Position numbers and translations under genes: made by a program. A DNA stretch of 64,000 nucleotides from Thermoanaerobaculales bacterium (lineage in GTDB: Bacteria > Acidobacteriota > Thermoanaerobaculia > Thermoanaerobaculales > Sulfomarinibacteraceae). This document shows positions 31,385-38,780 of the stretch, in pieces (position 1 is the stretch's first letter; the number at the start of each line of letters is the position of its first letter). The notes under the pieces are model-generated. The model saw only the letters and a list, made by a program, of their open reading frames with translations, ran no database searches and had not been told where the DNA came from. Location of the stretch: the NCBI GenBank assembly GCA_025456145.1, contig JALOLD010000004.1:1-64000 (forward strand), in the 5' to 3' direction.

Positions 31385-32191
31385 ATGCTCCTCCACGACA
31401 CCGGCGACCCGGCGCGCACCCTCGCGATCACCCAGGTCTCCCACGCCTGGCTCGGCTGGCAGCTCGCCGAGCACTGGGGCAACCGCCGGTTTACCCGCCC
31501 GCAGCCGCGCGCCGAGGTGCTGGCGGCGGTGATGCTGCACGACTCCGGCTGGACCGAGTTCGACGAGGCGCCGGGGATCGACGCCGACGGACGACCTCAG
31601 ACCTTCGACCGGATGCCGGTCCAGGCCCACCTCGACATCTGGCGCTCGAGCGTCGGCCGGGCGGCGTTGCACAGCCGGTATGCGGCGCTGCTCGTCGCGA
31701 GCCATTTCGCCGATCTCGCCGAGGTCAAGACCGCGGATCTCCTCGAGCGTGGCGACACCGCCGCGGCTCGGCTCGCCGAGAGCTTCCGGGCCGAGATGGA
31801 GCGACGCCAGGCCTCCTGGGTCGAGGTGTTGGCCGCGGACGCCCGCTACCAGGACGTGCTGGCCGGAAGACGCCGGCAGGCGAACGCCGACATCCTGACC
31901 CTCGCCGACCGGATCTCGGTCTATCTCTGCGCGACCCTGGCGTCCCGGTTCGAGGTCGCGGCGCCGACCGCCGACGGGGATTTCGAGCCGGTGCGGCTGA
32001 CCGCCCTCGACCGGACGAGCTGGCGGGTCGAGCCGTGGCCGATGGAGGGCGACCGGGTGCGCCTCCAGTGCGAGGGCCGGCTGCTGCCGACCACCCGGTT
32101 CGAGTCGGCGGAGGAGCTGCACGGCGCGCTCCAGCGAGCGCCGGTCGAACGCATCGGATTCACCCTGCTGCGTTCCTCGGCGGTCGGTTGA
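31385..32191 (+). CDS. DUF3891-family-like protein (HD-like helical protein)
   Basis: The 268-residue soluble protein resembles the DUF3891 family in its N-terminal layout (ITQVSHAWLGWQLAEHWG, then VMLHDSGW). These His/Asp pairs are reminiscent of HD-superfamily metal sites, but no enzymatic activity is known. A mostly helical middle and a beta-rich C-terminus (about 190-265) follow. A TACAAT -10 box at 31373-31378 leaves 6 nt to the ATG, so the transcript is probably leaderless. It is divergent from gdhA and lies just upstream of tRNA-Asn, whose promoter overlaps its stop codon. Confidence 0.65.
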   Translation: MLLHDTGDPARTLAITQVSHAWLGWQLAEHWGNRRFTRPQPRAEVLAAVMLHDSGWTEFDEAPGIDADGRPQTFDRMPVQAHLDIWRSSVGRAALHSRYAALLVASHFADLAEVKTADLLERGDTAAARLAESFRAEMERRQASWVEVLAADARYQDVLAGRRRQANADILTLADRISVYLCATLASRFEVAAPTADGDFEPVRLTALDRTSWRVEPWPMEGDRVRLQCEGRLLPTTRFESAEELHGALQRAPVERIGFTLLRSSAVG

Positions 32192-32215
32192 CAATCGTCG
32201 ACCGGGGGCTACAAT
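32188..32215 (+). promoter_or_regulatory. tRNA-Asn promoter overlapping the upstream stop codon
   Basis: A perfect TTGACA (32188-32193) and TACAAT (32210-32215) with a 16-nt spacer lie 20 bp before the tRNA. The -35 box contains the TGA stop of the preceding gene. Confidence 0.85.
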
Positions 32216-32234
32216 ACGCTTTCGCCACCGATGC

Positions 32235-32309
32235 TCCGCAGTAGCTCAACGGTAGAGCGGGTGGCTGTTAACCACTAGGTTGGGGGTTCAAATCCCTCCT
32301 GCGGAGCCA
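32235..32309 (+). tRNA. tRNA-Asn (GTT)
   Basis: A full cloverleaf is visible: acceptor TCCGCAG/CTGCGGA, D loop AGCTCAACGGTAGAGC, anticodon loop CTGTTAACC with anticodon GTT, T loop GGTTCAAATCC, discriminator G and an encoded CCA end. A strong promoter lies before it and a long hairpin behind it, so it is a single-gene transcription unit. Confidence 0.97.
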
Positions 32310-32320
32310 GTTAGATCAAG

Positions 32321-32358
32321 ACCGACGGGCCCGCGCCAGGCGCGGGCCCGTCGGTTTG
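32321..32358 (+). terminator. Terminator hairpin after tRNA-Asn
   Basis: A perfect 15-bp GC-rich stem (32321-32335 with 32341-32355) with a 5-nt loop CCAGG is followed by TTTG. The U tract is short, but the stem is very stable. Confidence 0.75.
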
Positions 32359-32390
32359 ATGTGTGCTATGGTCCCCCCCCGGAGGAGCGT

Positions 32391-33332
32391 ATGGCTGAAC
32401 GACAGCGCGCGTTGGTCACCGGCGGCGCCGGCTTCCTGGGCTCGCACCTGTGCGAGCGGCTGCTCGGCGAGGGCCTCGACGTGGTCTGCATGGACAACCT
32501 CATCACCGGGAGCCTGGCCAACATCGAGCATCTCTTCGGTCGCGACGGCTTCGTCTTCGTCGAACACGACGTGACCAACTTCATCCACGTCGCCGGGCGG
32601 CTCGACCACGTCCTCCACTTCGCCTCGCCGGCGTCGCCGATCGACTACCTCAAGCTGCCCATCCAGACCCTCAAGGTCGGGTCGCTGGGCACCCACAAGG
32701 CGCTCGGCCTGGCCAAGTCCAAGGGGGCGCGCTTCCTGCTCGCCTCGACCTCCGAGTGCTATGGCGATCCGCTGGTCCACCCGCAGCCCGAGAGCTACTG
32801 GGGGAACGTCAACCCGGTCGGGCCGCGCGGGGTCTACGACGAGGCGAAGAGGTTCGCCGAGGCGATCACCATGGCCTACCACCGCCACCACGGGCTCGAC
32901 ACCCGGATCGTCCGGATCTTCAACACCTACGGTCCGCGGATGCGGGCCGGCGACGGACGGGTGGTGCCGACCTTTATCTGTCAGGCCCTCGACGGCGAGC
33001 CGCTCACCGTGTTCGGGGACGGGCTGCAGACCCGCTCCTTCTGCTACGTCGACGATCTGATCGACGGCATCTGGCGACTGCTCAACTCGGATCATACCGA
33101 CCCGGTCAACATCGGCAACCCGGCGGAGATGACGGTGCTCGACTTCGCCAAGGAGATCATCCGGGTCCTCGGCTCGAAGTCTCGGATCGTCTTCCGCGAG
33201 CTCCCGGTCAACGACCCCAAGGTCCGCCAGCCCGACATCACCCTCGCCCGGCGGGTGCTCGGCTGGGCGCCCGAGGTCACCCTCGCGGACGGTCTCGCGC
33301 CGACCATCGAGTACTTCCGGCACCACCGGTAG
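32391..33332 (+). CDS. UDP-glucuronate decarboxylase-like NAD-dependent epimerase/dehydratase
   Basis: The 313-residue extended-SDR protein has NAD motif [10 protein letters not shown]. It carries the UXS hallmark stretch [20 protein letters not shown], the catalytic STSECYGDP region and YDEAKR (YxxxK). It most likely converts UDP-glucuronate to UDP-xylose for surface polysaccharide; a related 4,6-dehydratase role is less likely. GGAGGAG at 32381 fixes the ATG at 32391. It is isolated from other glycan genes and sits between tRNA-Asn and a convergent lon gene. Confidence 0.87.
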   Translation: MAERQRALVTGGAGFLGSHLCERLLGEGLDVVCMDNLITGSLANIEHLFGRDGFVFVEHDVTNFIHVAGRLDHVLHFASPASPIDYLKLPIQTLKVGSLGTHKALGLAKSKGARFLLASTSECYGDPLVHPQPESYWGNVNPVGPRGVYDEAKRFAEAITMAYHRHHGLDTRIVRIFNTYGPRMRAGDGRVVPTFICQALDGEPLTVFGDGLQTRSFCYVDDLIDGIWRLLNSDHTDPVNIGNPAEMTVLDFAKEIIRVLGSKSRIVFRELPVNDPKVRQPDITLARRVLGWAPEVTLADGLAPTIEYFRHHR

Positions 33333-33380
33333 GGTCCCGGCGCGGTCTCGTTTCGCTACAGAGACTCAGAACCGCCGCAC

Positions 33381-33664
33381 CATCACAACCACGAAGGCAC
33401 GAGGACACGAACGAGATCACGAAGCCCTCGCGATCAGATCAGGGTCATCGCAGGGGTTTGGCGAAGGGTCGGGGGCGTTCGTGATTCACCACAGAGGCAC
33501 AGAGTTACCGAGACACCTCATGACGCCAGCCATCACACGCATCGCATCGTGAACGGGAACGGGATCGTTGAGCGGGATCGATCGCACCGACGTCCTGCGC
33601 GCAGGATGGCCTCACCACATCCCTTCATGACGACTTCGTGTCTTGGTGTCTTCGTGGTTGTGAC
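33381..33664. repeat. Inverted-repeat element in convergent gap (element B)
   Basis: The 356-bp gap between the epimerase gene and lon has no gene. Its left arm (33381-33424, CATCACAACCACGAAGGCAC...) pairs with the reverse complement of 33622-33664 (CGTCACAACCACGAAGACAC...) with few mismatches. A third related copy in direct orientation lies at about 33485-33524 (CACCACAGAGGCACAGAG). Bases 33392-33411 match element A at 18 of 20 positions. Confidence 0.8.
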
Positions 33665-33688
33665 GATCCGATGGACCATCTGCACCGT

Positions 33689-36061
33689 TCAGGAGTCTCT
33701 GGCGAGGACGATCTCGAGCACCTCGTCGGCGCGGCGAACGAAGTGGCCGCGGACCTGCCGGCGGGCGCGGGGCGGCAGCTCGTCGAGGTCGCGCCGGTTG
33801 GCGGCCGGCATCACGACCTCGCGGATGCCGGCGCGCAGCGCGGCGAGCACCTTCTCCTTGATTCCGCCGACCGCCAGCACATCGCCCCGCAGCGTGAGCT
33901 CCCCGGTCAGGGCGACGTCGTGCCGCAGCGGTCGGCCCGCCGCCGCGGAGACGATCGCGGCGAGCAGGGTGACGCCGGCTGACGGGCCATCCTTCGGAAC
34001 CGCACCGGCCGGCACGTGGACGTGCAGCAGGTGGCGGTCGAACCAGTCCGCGGCGATGCCGTAGGAGGCGGCGTGGGTGCGGGCGAAGGTGACCGCGGCG
34101 GCCGCGGACTCCTTCATCACCTCGCCGAGCGAGCCGGTGAGCTTGACCTCGCCCCGCTCGGCCTCCGATGCCGCCGCTTCGACGTACAGGATGTCGCCGC
34201 CGACCGGGGTGTAGGCGAGACCGGTGGCGACGCCGACCCGGTCCTCACCGAGCCGCTCCTCGGCGAGGTGGGGGCGGGGGCCGAGCAGCCGACCGACGGT
34301 CGCCGGTGTGATCCGCCGCGGGATGCGCCGGCCTTCCGCCGCGAGCACCGCGAGCTTGCGGCAGACCGCGCCGATCTCCCGCTCGAGGTTGCGCACCCCG
34401 GCCTCGCGGGTGTAGCCGTCGACGATCTCGGCGAGCGCCGCGTCGGTGAAGCGCGGTCCGACCCCGGACAGACCGTTCGCGTCGATCTGCCGGGGCACGA
34501 GGTGACGGCGGGCGATCTCGACCTTCTCCTCCGCCGTGTAACCCTCGATGCGGATCGTCTCCATCCGATCGAGAAACGCCGGCTGGATGGTGTCGGTGAG
34601 GTTGGCGGTGGTGATGAAGAGCACCCGCGACAGGTCGAGATCGACGCCGAGGTAGTGGTCGCGGAAGGTGTGGTTCTGCTCCGGGTCGAGGACCTCGAGC
34701 AGGGCCGAGGAAGGGTCGCCGCGAAGGTCGGTTCCGATCTTGTCGACCTCGTCGAGCATGAACACCGGGTTCGAGCTGCCGGCCTGCTGCAGGCACTGGA
34801 CGACCCGGCCCGGAAGGGCGCCGACATAGGTCCGACGGTGACCGCGGATCTCGGCCTCGTCGCGGACCCCGCCCATCGAGGTTCGGACGAAGCGGCGGTC
34901 GAGGGCGCGGGCGATCGACCGCCCGAGCGAGGTCTTGCCGACCCCGGGCGGTCCGACGAAGCACAGGATCGGTCCCCGGCTCTCCGGCTGCAGCTGACGG
35001 ACGGCGAGAAACTCGACGATGCGTTGCTTGACCCGGTCGAGACCGTGGTGGTCCTCGTCGAGGATCCGTCGCGCGGAGGCGATGTCGAGAGTGTCGTCGG
35101 TCGCCTTTCGCCACGGAAGGGTGGTCATCCAGTCGAGCCAGGTACGGACCACCGACGCCTCGGCCGAGTCGGGGTGCATGGCGGCGAGGCGGCGCAGCTG
35201 GGTGTCGAGCTCGCGGCGGGCGTCCTCGGGCAGCTGTGCCGAGTCGGCACGGGTGCGGAACTCGGCAATCTCGCGCTCCGTATCGTCGACCTCGCCGAGC
35301 TCGGCCTGGATGGTGCGCATCTGCTGCCGGAGAAGGTACTCGCGCTGGCCGCGGTCCATCTCGTCGCGGACCCGCGAGGCGATGCGCTCCTGCATCTCGA
35401 GCAGCGCGATCTCGCGCTCGAGCAAGGTATGGACCCGCGCCAGCCGTTCCTCGACGATGTCGCACTCGAGGACCTGCTGGGCGTCGGCCACCGCGAGGCC
35501 GAGATTGGCGGCCGCGAGATCGGCGAGCCGGCCCGGATCGTCGAGATCGGCGGCGAGCACCATGATCTCGGGCGAGATGCCCTTGCCGAGGTCCTGGATC
35601 TTCTCGAGGTTGTCGCGGATGGACCGCAGCGAGGCCTCGACCTCGAGCGACGGCGGTCTGGCGGCGGGCTCGGGCAGCAGCCTGATCCGCGCCGAAAGGT
35701 GTGGCTCGACGGCGGTGAAGTAGTCGGCCCGGGCGCGGGCGAGACCCTGGACGAGGATCCGCTGGCTGCCGTCGGGCAGCTTGACGGCGCGCATGACCGT
35801 GCCGACGCAGCCGACCCGGTTGAGGTCGCCCTCGGTCGGGTCGTCGACCCGGGGGTCGTGCTGGGCGAGCACGAGCATCGCCCGATCGCCGGCCAGGGCC
35901 TCGTCGACCGCCCGCGACGACGTGGCACGGTCGACCGACAGGGGCAGGATGGCGTAGGGAAAGAGCACCGCGTCGCGCAGCGGGAGGACCGGGAGCTCGT
36001 CAGCGACCTGGACGATCTCGACGTCGAGATCGGCGCCCGACGCGCCCGTCTCGGGGGTCAT
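33689..36061 (-). CDS. lon: ATP-dependent protease Lon
   Basis: The 790-residue cytoplasmic AAA+ serine protease degrades damaged and regulatory proteins. The N-terminal LON substrate-binding domain (about 20-210, starting LPVLPLRDAVLFPY) is followed by a coiled-coil region and the AAA+ domain (Walker A VGPPGVGKTS, Walker B FMLDEVDKIG). The C-terminal protease domain has the catalytic Ser in PKDGPSAG and Lys in GGIKEKV. The start at 36061 overlaps the nrdR stop by ATGA, so lon is translated from an nrdR-lon mRNA rather than alone as in most bacteria. Confidence 0.96.
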   Translation of the reverse strand: MTPETGASGADLDVEIVQVADELPVLPLRDAVLFPYAILPLSVDRATSSRAVDEALAGDRAMLVLAQHDPRVDDPTEGDLNRVGCVGTVMRAVKLPDGSQRILVQGLARARADYFTAVEPHLSARIRLLPEPAARPPSLEVEASLRSIRDNLEKIQDLGKGISPEIMVLAADLDDPGRLADLAAANLGLAVADAQQVLECDIVEERLARVHTLLEREIALLEMQERIASRVRDEMDRGQREYLLRQQMRTIQAELGEVDDTEREIAEFRTRADSAQLPEDARRELDTQLRRLAAMHPDSAEASVVRTWLDWMTTLPWRKATDDTLDIASARRILDEDHHGLDRVKQRIVEFLAVRQLQPESRGPILCFVGPPGVGKTSLGRSIARALDRRFVRTSMGGVRDEAEIRGHRRTYVGALPGRVVQCLQQAGSSNPVFMLDEVDKIGTDLRGDPSSALLEVLDPEQNHTFRDHYLGVDLDLSRVLFITTANLTDTIQPAFLDRMETIRIEGYTAEEKVEIARRHLVPRQIDANGLSGVGPRFTDAALAEIVDGYTREAGVRNLEREIGAVCRKLAVLAAEGRRIPRRITPATVGRLLGPRPHLAEERLGEDRVGVATGLAYTPVGGDILYVEAAASEAERGEVKLTGSLGEVMKESAAAAVTFARTHAASYGIAADWFDRHLLHVHVPAGAVPKDGPSAGVTLLAAIVSAAAGRPLRHDVALTGELTLRGDVLAVGGIKEKVLAALRAGIREVVMPAANRRDLDELPPRARRQVRGHFVRRADEVLEIVLARDS

Positions 36062-36519
36062 TGGTCGCGGGTGAGGAGCAGGCCCTTGAGCTCCTCCATG
36101 AACTGGTTGACGTCCTCGAAGCGGCGGTAGACGCTGGCGAAGCGGACATACGCGACCTGGTCGAGGTGGCGCAGCCGCTCGATGACCAGGTGGCCGATCT
36201 CCTCGGTCGCCATCTCGCGCACCTCGCGCGAGGCGATCGCGCTCTCGACGGCGTCGACGATGTCGATCAGGTCGCGCCGCGGCACCGGTCGCTTCTCGCA
36301 GGCCCGGAGCATGCCGTTGAGCAGCTTCTCCCGGTCGAAGGTCTCCCGCCGGCCGTCCCTCTTGACGACCGTCACCGGCAGCTCGTCGACCCGCTCGTAG
36401 GTGGTGAAGCGACGGGAGCAGTCGCTGCACTCCCTCCGCCGACGGATCTCGGCCCCGTCGCGCACCTCGCGCGAGTCGACGACCCGGCTCGACGGGCGGC
36501 CGCAGAAGGGGCAGATCAT
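36058..36519 (-). CDS. nrdR: Ribonucleotide reductase repressor NrdR
   Basis: This is the 153-residue dATP/ATP-sensing repressor of ribonucleotide reductase genes. The N-terminal zinc ribbon (MICPFCGRPSSRVVDSRE...CSDCSRRFTTYERV) and an ATP-cone (about 50-140, VVKRDGRRETFDREKL) cover the full length of the family. It is overlapped on both sides by ATGA junctions, with the flippase-like gene upstream and lon downstream, forming one translationally coupled unit. Confidence 0.97.
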   Translation of the reverse strand: MICPFCGRPSSRVVDSREVRDGAEIRRRRECSDCSRRFTTYERVDELPVTVVKRDGRRETFDREKLLNGMLRACEKRPVPRRDLIDIVDAVESAIASREVREMATEEIGHLVIERLRHLDQVAYVRFASVYRRFEDVNQFMEELKGLLLTRDQ

Positions 36520-37544
36520 CGGTCGTGCTCCTCGTCGGCCATCGCCCGGAGGTCGGACAGACGTACGCCGAGGAAGGGCAAACAGAGCAGCCCGATCACG
36601 GTGACCGGGACAAAGCAGATGGCGTGGTAGACGATGGCGATGGCGGTGGCGAGGTTGAGCTCGGTACCGAAGAACGTCGTCAGCCCGACCTGGGTCGCCT
36701 TGTGGAAGCCGCCGATCCCGCCGGGGGTCGGGATGGCGAGGCCGATGACGGCGAGCGTCACGAGCATGAAGGCGACCCGCAGCGGGAGGTCGAGGTGGAA
36801 GGCGAGCAGGGTGACCTTGACCTGCCAGAAGATGACGTACCACAGCCCGCCGGAGACCGCCGCCGTGACCACCAGGTCGCGGGGCCGCTGGAGAACCCGG
36901 AGGCCGTCGAGAAAGTGGTTGAGGAAGCTCGCGAAGGGGGCTCGCCAGCGCGGCGCGACTCGGGCCACGGGTCGGCTCAGCAGGTCGACGAAGCGCTCTT
37001 GGTAGCGGAACAGACCGAGCAGAACCACGGTGCCGACGGCGAGGCCGAGGCCGACCGCGAAGCCCGAGATCCGCAGCAGCCGCAGGCTGGCCTCGGCATC
37101 GCCGTCGAGCTCGATCATCGATGACGGCCAGACCAGGAAGACGAGAAAGTACAGCACCACCGTCCACAGGTCGAAGACCCGCTCGGTGAGGATCGAGGCG
37201 AGCCCGGCCGACACCGGGAAACGATCGCGCTTGGCGAGCAGGAAGGGACGCAGGATGTCGCCCATCCGAGCCGGCAGCAGGGTGATCGCGGCATAGCCGA
37301 CCGCGGTGGCGAGCAGGGCGCTCGAGTGGCGGACCCTCGCCACCGGGCGGAGGATGAGCATCCAGCGGATCACCCGCACCCAGTAGGAGAAGAGGGCGAG
37401 GGCGGCGGCGAGCGCGATGAGCCAGGGGTTCGCTTGGGCCATCGCTCGGCCCATTTCGTCGAAGTCGACGTTCCACAGGAAGACCGCGAGCAGGACGATC
37501 ATCAGCGCCAGCGACACGGCCACACGCACGGCGGGGCTCTTCAT
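36516..37544 (-). CDS. UPF0104/AglD-like (lysylphosphatidylglycerol synthase TM-type) membrane protein
   Basis: The 342-residue polytopic protein has about eight helices of the LPG_synthase_TM family. It shows the conserved YWVRVIRWMLIL, LLPARMGDILRPFLL and LTERVFDLWTV motifs and the glycine-rich PTPGGIGGFHKAT stretch. Members without the aminoacyl-transferase domain are thought to act as lipid flippases or accessory proteins of lipid or cell-wall synthesis. TACCCT at 37557-37552 leaves 7 nt to ATG 37544, so the message is probably leaderless. It heads the coupled unit with nrdR and lon. Confidence 0.85.
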   Translation of the reverse strand: MKSPAVRVAVSLALMIVLLAVFLWNVDFDEMGRAMAQANPWLIALAAALALFSYWVRVIRWMLILRPVARVRHSSALLATAVGYAAITLLPARMGDILRPFLLAKRDRFPVSAGLASILTERVFDLWTVVLYFLVFLVWPSSMIELDGDAEASLRLLRISGFAVGLGLAVGTVVLLGLFRYQERFVDLLSRPVARVAPRWRAPFASFLNHFLDGLRVLQRPRDLVVTAAVSGGLWYVIFWQVKVTLLAFHLDLPLRVAFMLVTLAVIGLAIPTPGGIGGFHKATQVGLTTFFGTELNLATAIAIVYHAICFVPVTVIGLLCLPFLGVRLSDLRAMADEEHDR

Positions 37545-37622
37545 CCGCCACAGGGTAGTATGGTGGCGGTGTCTTCACAACAACGGCCGCGCGCGCCGGA
37601 GGGGGCGCTCGAGGCGGGAGGA

Positions 37623-38606
37623 ATGGTGACGCAACCGGTCGTGATCGTGCGCTCGAACCCGCGCTGTCTCGCCCATGACCCGGGGCTCGGCCACCCCGAG
37701 TCGGCCCGTCGGCTCGAGGTGGTCCTCGCCGCGCTCGAGGCGGGGGCGGCCGGGCGCTGGACGGTCGACCGCGAGGCGCCGCTGCCTCCCGACGACGACG
37801 TGATCGGTACCCTGAGGTGGATCCACGACGCGGATCACATCGAGCGGGTCCGCCGGGCCTCGGAGGAGGGAGCGGGATGGCTCGACAGCCACGACTGCCG
37901 GGTCTCCAGGGGGACCTTCGACGCCGCCCTCGCGGCGGCCGGTCTCGCCCTCGGCGCCGCCCTGGACCTCGCGAACGGCCGTCTCCAGCGCGCCTTCCTG
38001 GCCATCCGTCCGCCGTCCCACCACGCCGAGCGGTCGGCCGCCAGAGGCTTCTGCTTCTTCAACGCCGTCGCCCTGGCCGCCGAGGTCGTGGTCCAGGCCT
38101 GGAACCGGCCGGTGCTGGTCGTCGACTTCGACGCCCACCACGGCAACGGCACCCAGCGTCACTTCTACGATCGGAGCGACGTCGGCTATGTGTCGGTCCA
38201 CGGCTACCCGGCCTTTCCGGGCTCGGGCGGCGCCGACGAGACCGGCGCCGGCGCCGGCGCCGGGACGACCCGCAACGTACCGCTCGCCCCCGGCGCCGAC
38301 GACGCCGTGTACTGTGAGGCGTTCGAGGGGGCGCTCGAGGAGGTGGGCTCGCGGCTGCAACCCGCTGCGATCGTCGTGTCGGCCGGGTTCGACGCCCACG
38401 TCGCCGACCCGGTGGGCGGGATGAGGCTCACCGAGGTCGGTGTGCGCCGGCTCAGCGCGGCGGTGACGGGCGCCGCCGAGCGCTGGGCGAGCGGTCGGTT
38501 GCTGTCGATTCTCGAGGGCGGATTCGACCTGCAAGCGCTGGCGAATTGCGCTCGGATTCACGTCGAGGAATTGGCCTCGACCGAGGTCGGGAAAGCCGAT
38601 GCGTAA
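37623..38606 (+). CDS. Histone-deacetylase/acetylpolyamine-amidohydrolase family protein
   Basis: The 327-residue arginase/deacetylase-fold protein has a His-His pair (RPPSHHAERS), zinc ligands in DFDAHHGNGT and SAGFDAH, and GFCFFNAVA. The position that holds the transition-state Tyr in most relatives (EGGY) is Phe here (ILEGGFDL). Substrates in bacteria include acetylated polyamines, acetoin-pathway enzymes and other acyl-lysines; none is indicated here. ATG 37623 (next codon GTG) is supported by GGGAGGA. An in-frame ATG at 37560 lies inside a TAGTAT -10-like box. It is divergent from the flippase-like gene. Confidence 0.88.
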   Translation: MVTQPVVIVRSNPRCLAHDPGLGHPESARRLEVVLAALEAGAAGRWTVDREAPLPPDDDVIGTLRWIHDADHIERVRRASEEGAGWLDSHDCRVSRGTFDAALAAAGLALGAALDLANGRLQRAFLAIRPPSHHAERSAARGFCFFNAVALAAEVVVQAWNRPVLVVDFDAHHGNGTQRHFYDRSDVGYVSVHGYPAFPGSGGADETGAGAGAGTTRNVPLAPGADDAVYCEAFEGALEEVGSRLQPAAIVVSAGFDAHVADPVGGMRLTEVGVRRLSAAVTGAAERWASGRLLSILEGGFDLQALANCARIHVEELASTEVGKADA

Positions 38607-38699
38607 TCGCCGCGGTTGTGAAAGCGGCATTGTGACCGAAAATGAGCCCGAAACAGCACGGGAAACAGACGTCGACGGTGCCGTCGATCACAAAATCCA

Positions 38700-38729
38700 T
38701 TGACCGTCGACTTTCATTTGGTATATCAT
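38700..38729 (+). promoter_or_regulatory. Promoter of the secreted repeat protein
   Basis: TTGACC (38700-38705) and TATCAT (38724-38729) have an 18-nt spacer. They lie inside an AT-rich stretch unlike the surroundings, about 50 bp before the start codon. The 174-bp gap before the gene otherwise shows nothing. Confidence 0.65.
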
Positions 38730-38780
38730 CGAACAGGTTAGATTTTCGTGAGCTTGGGTCTGTGCTTCAGAGGAGGACGG

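Noticed and set aside
33381-33664. Element B as an insertion sequence
   Set aside because: There are inverted ends but no transposase frame and no clear target duplication; at most it is a non-autonomous element.
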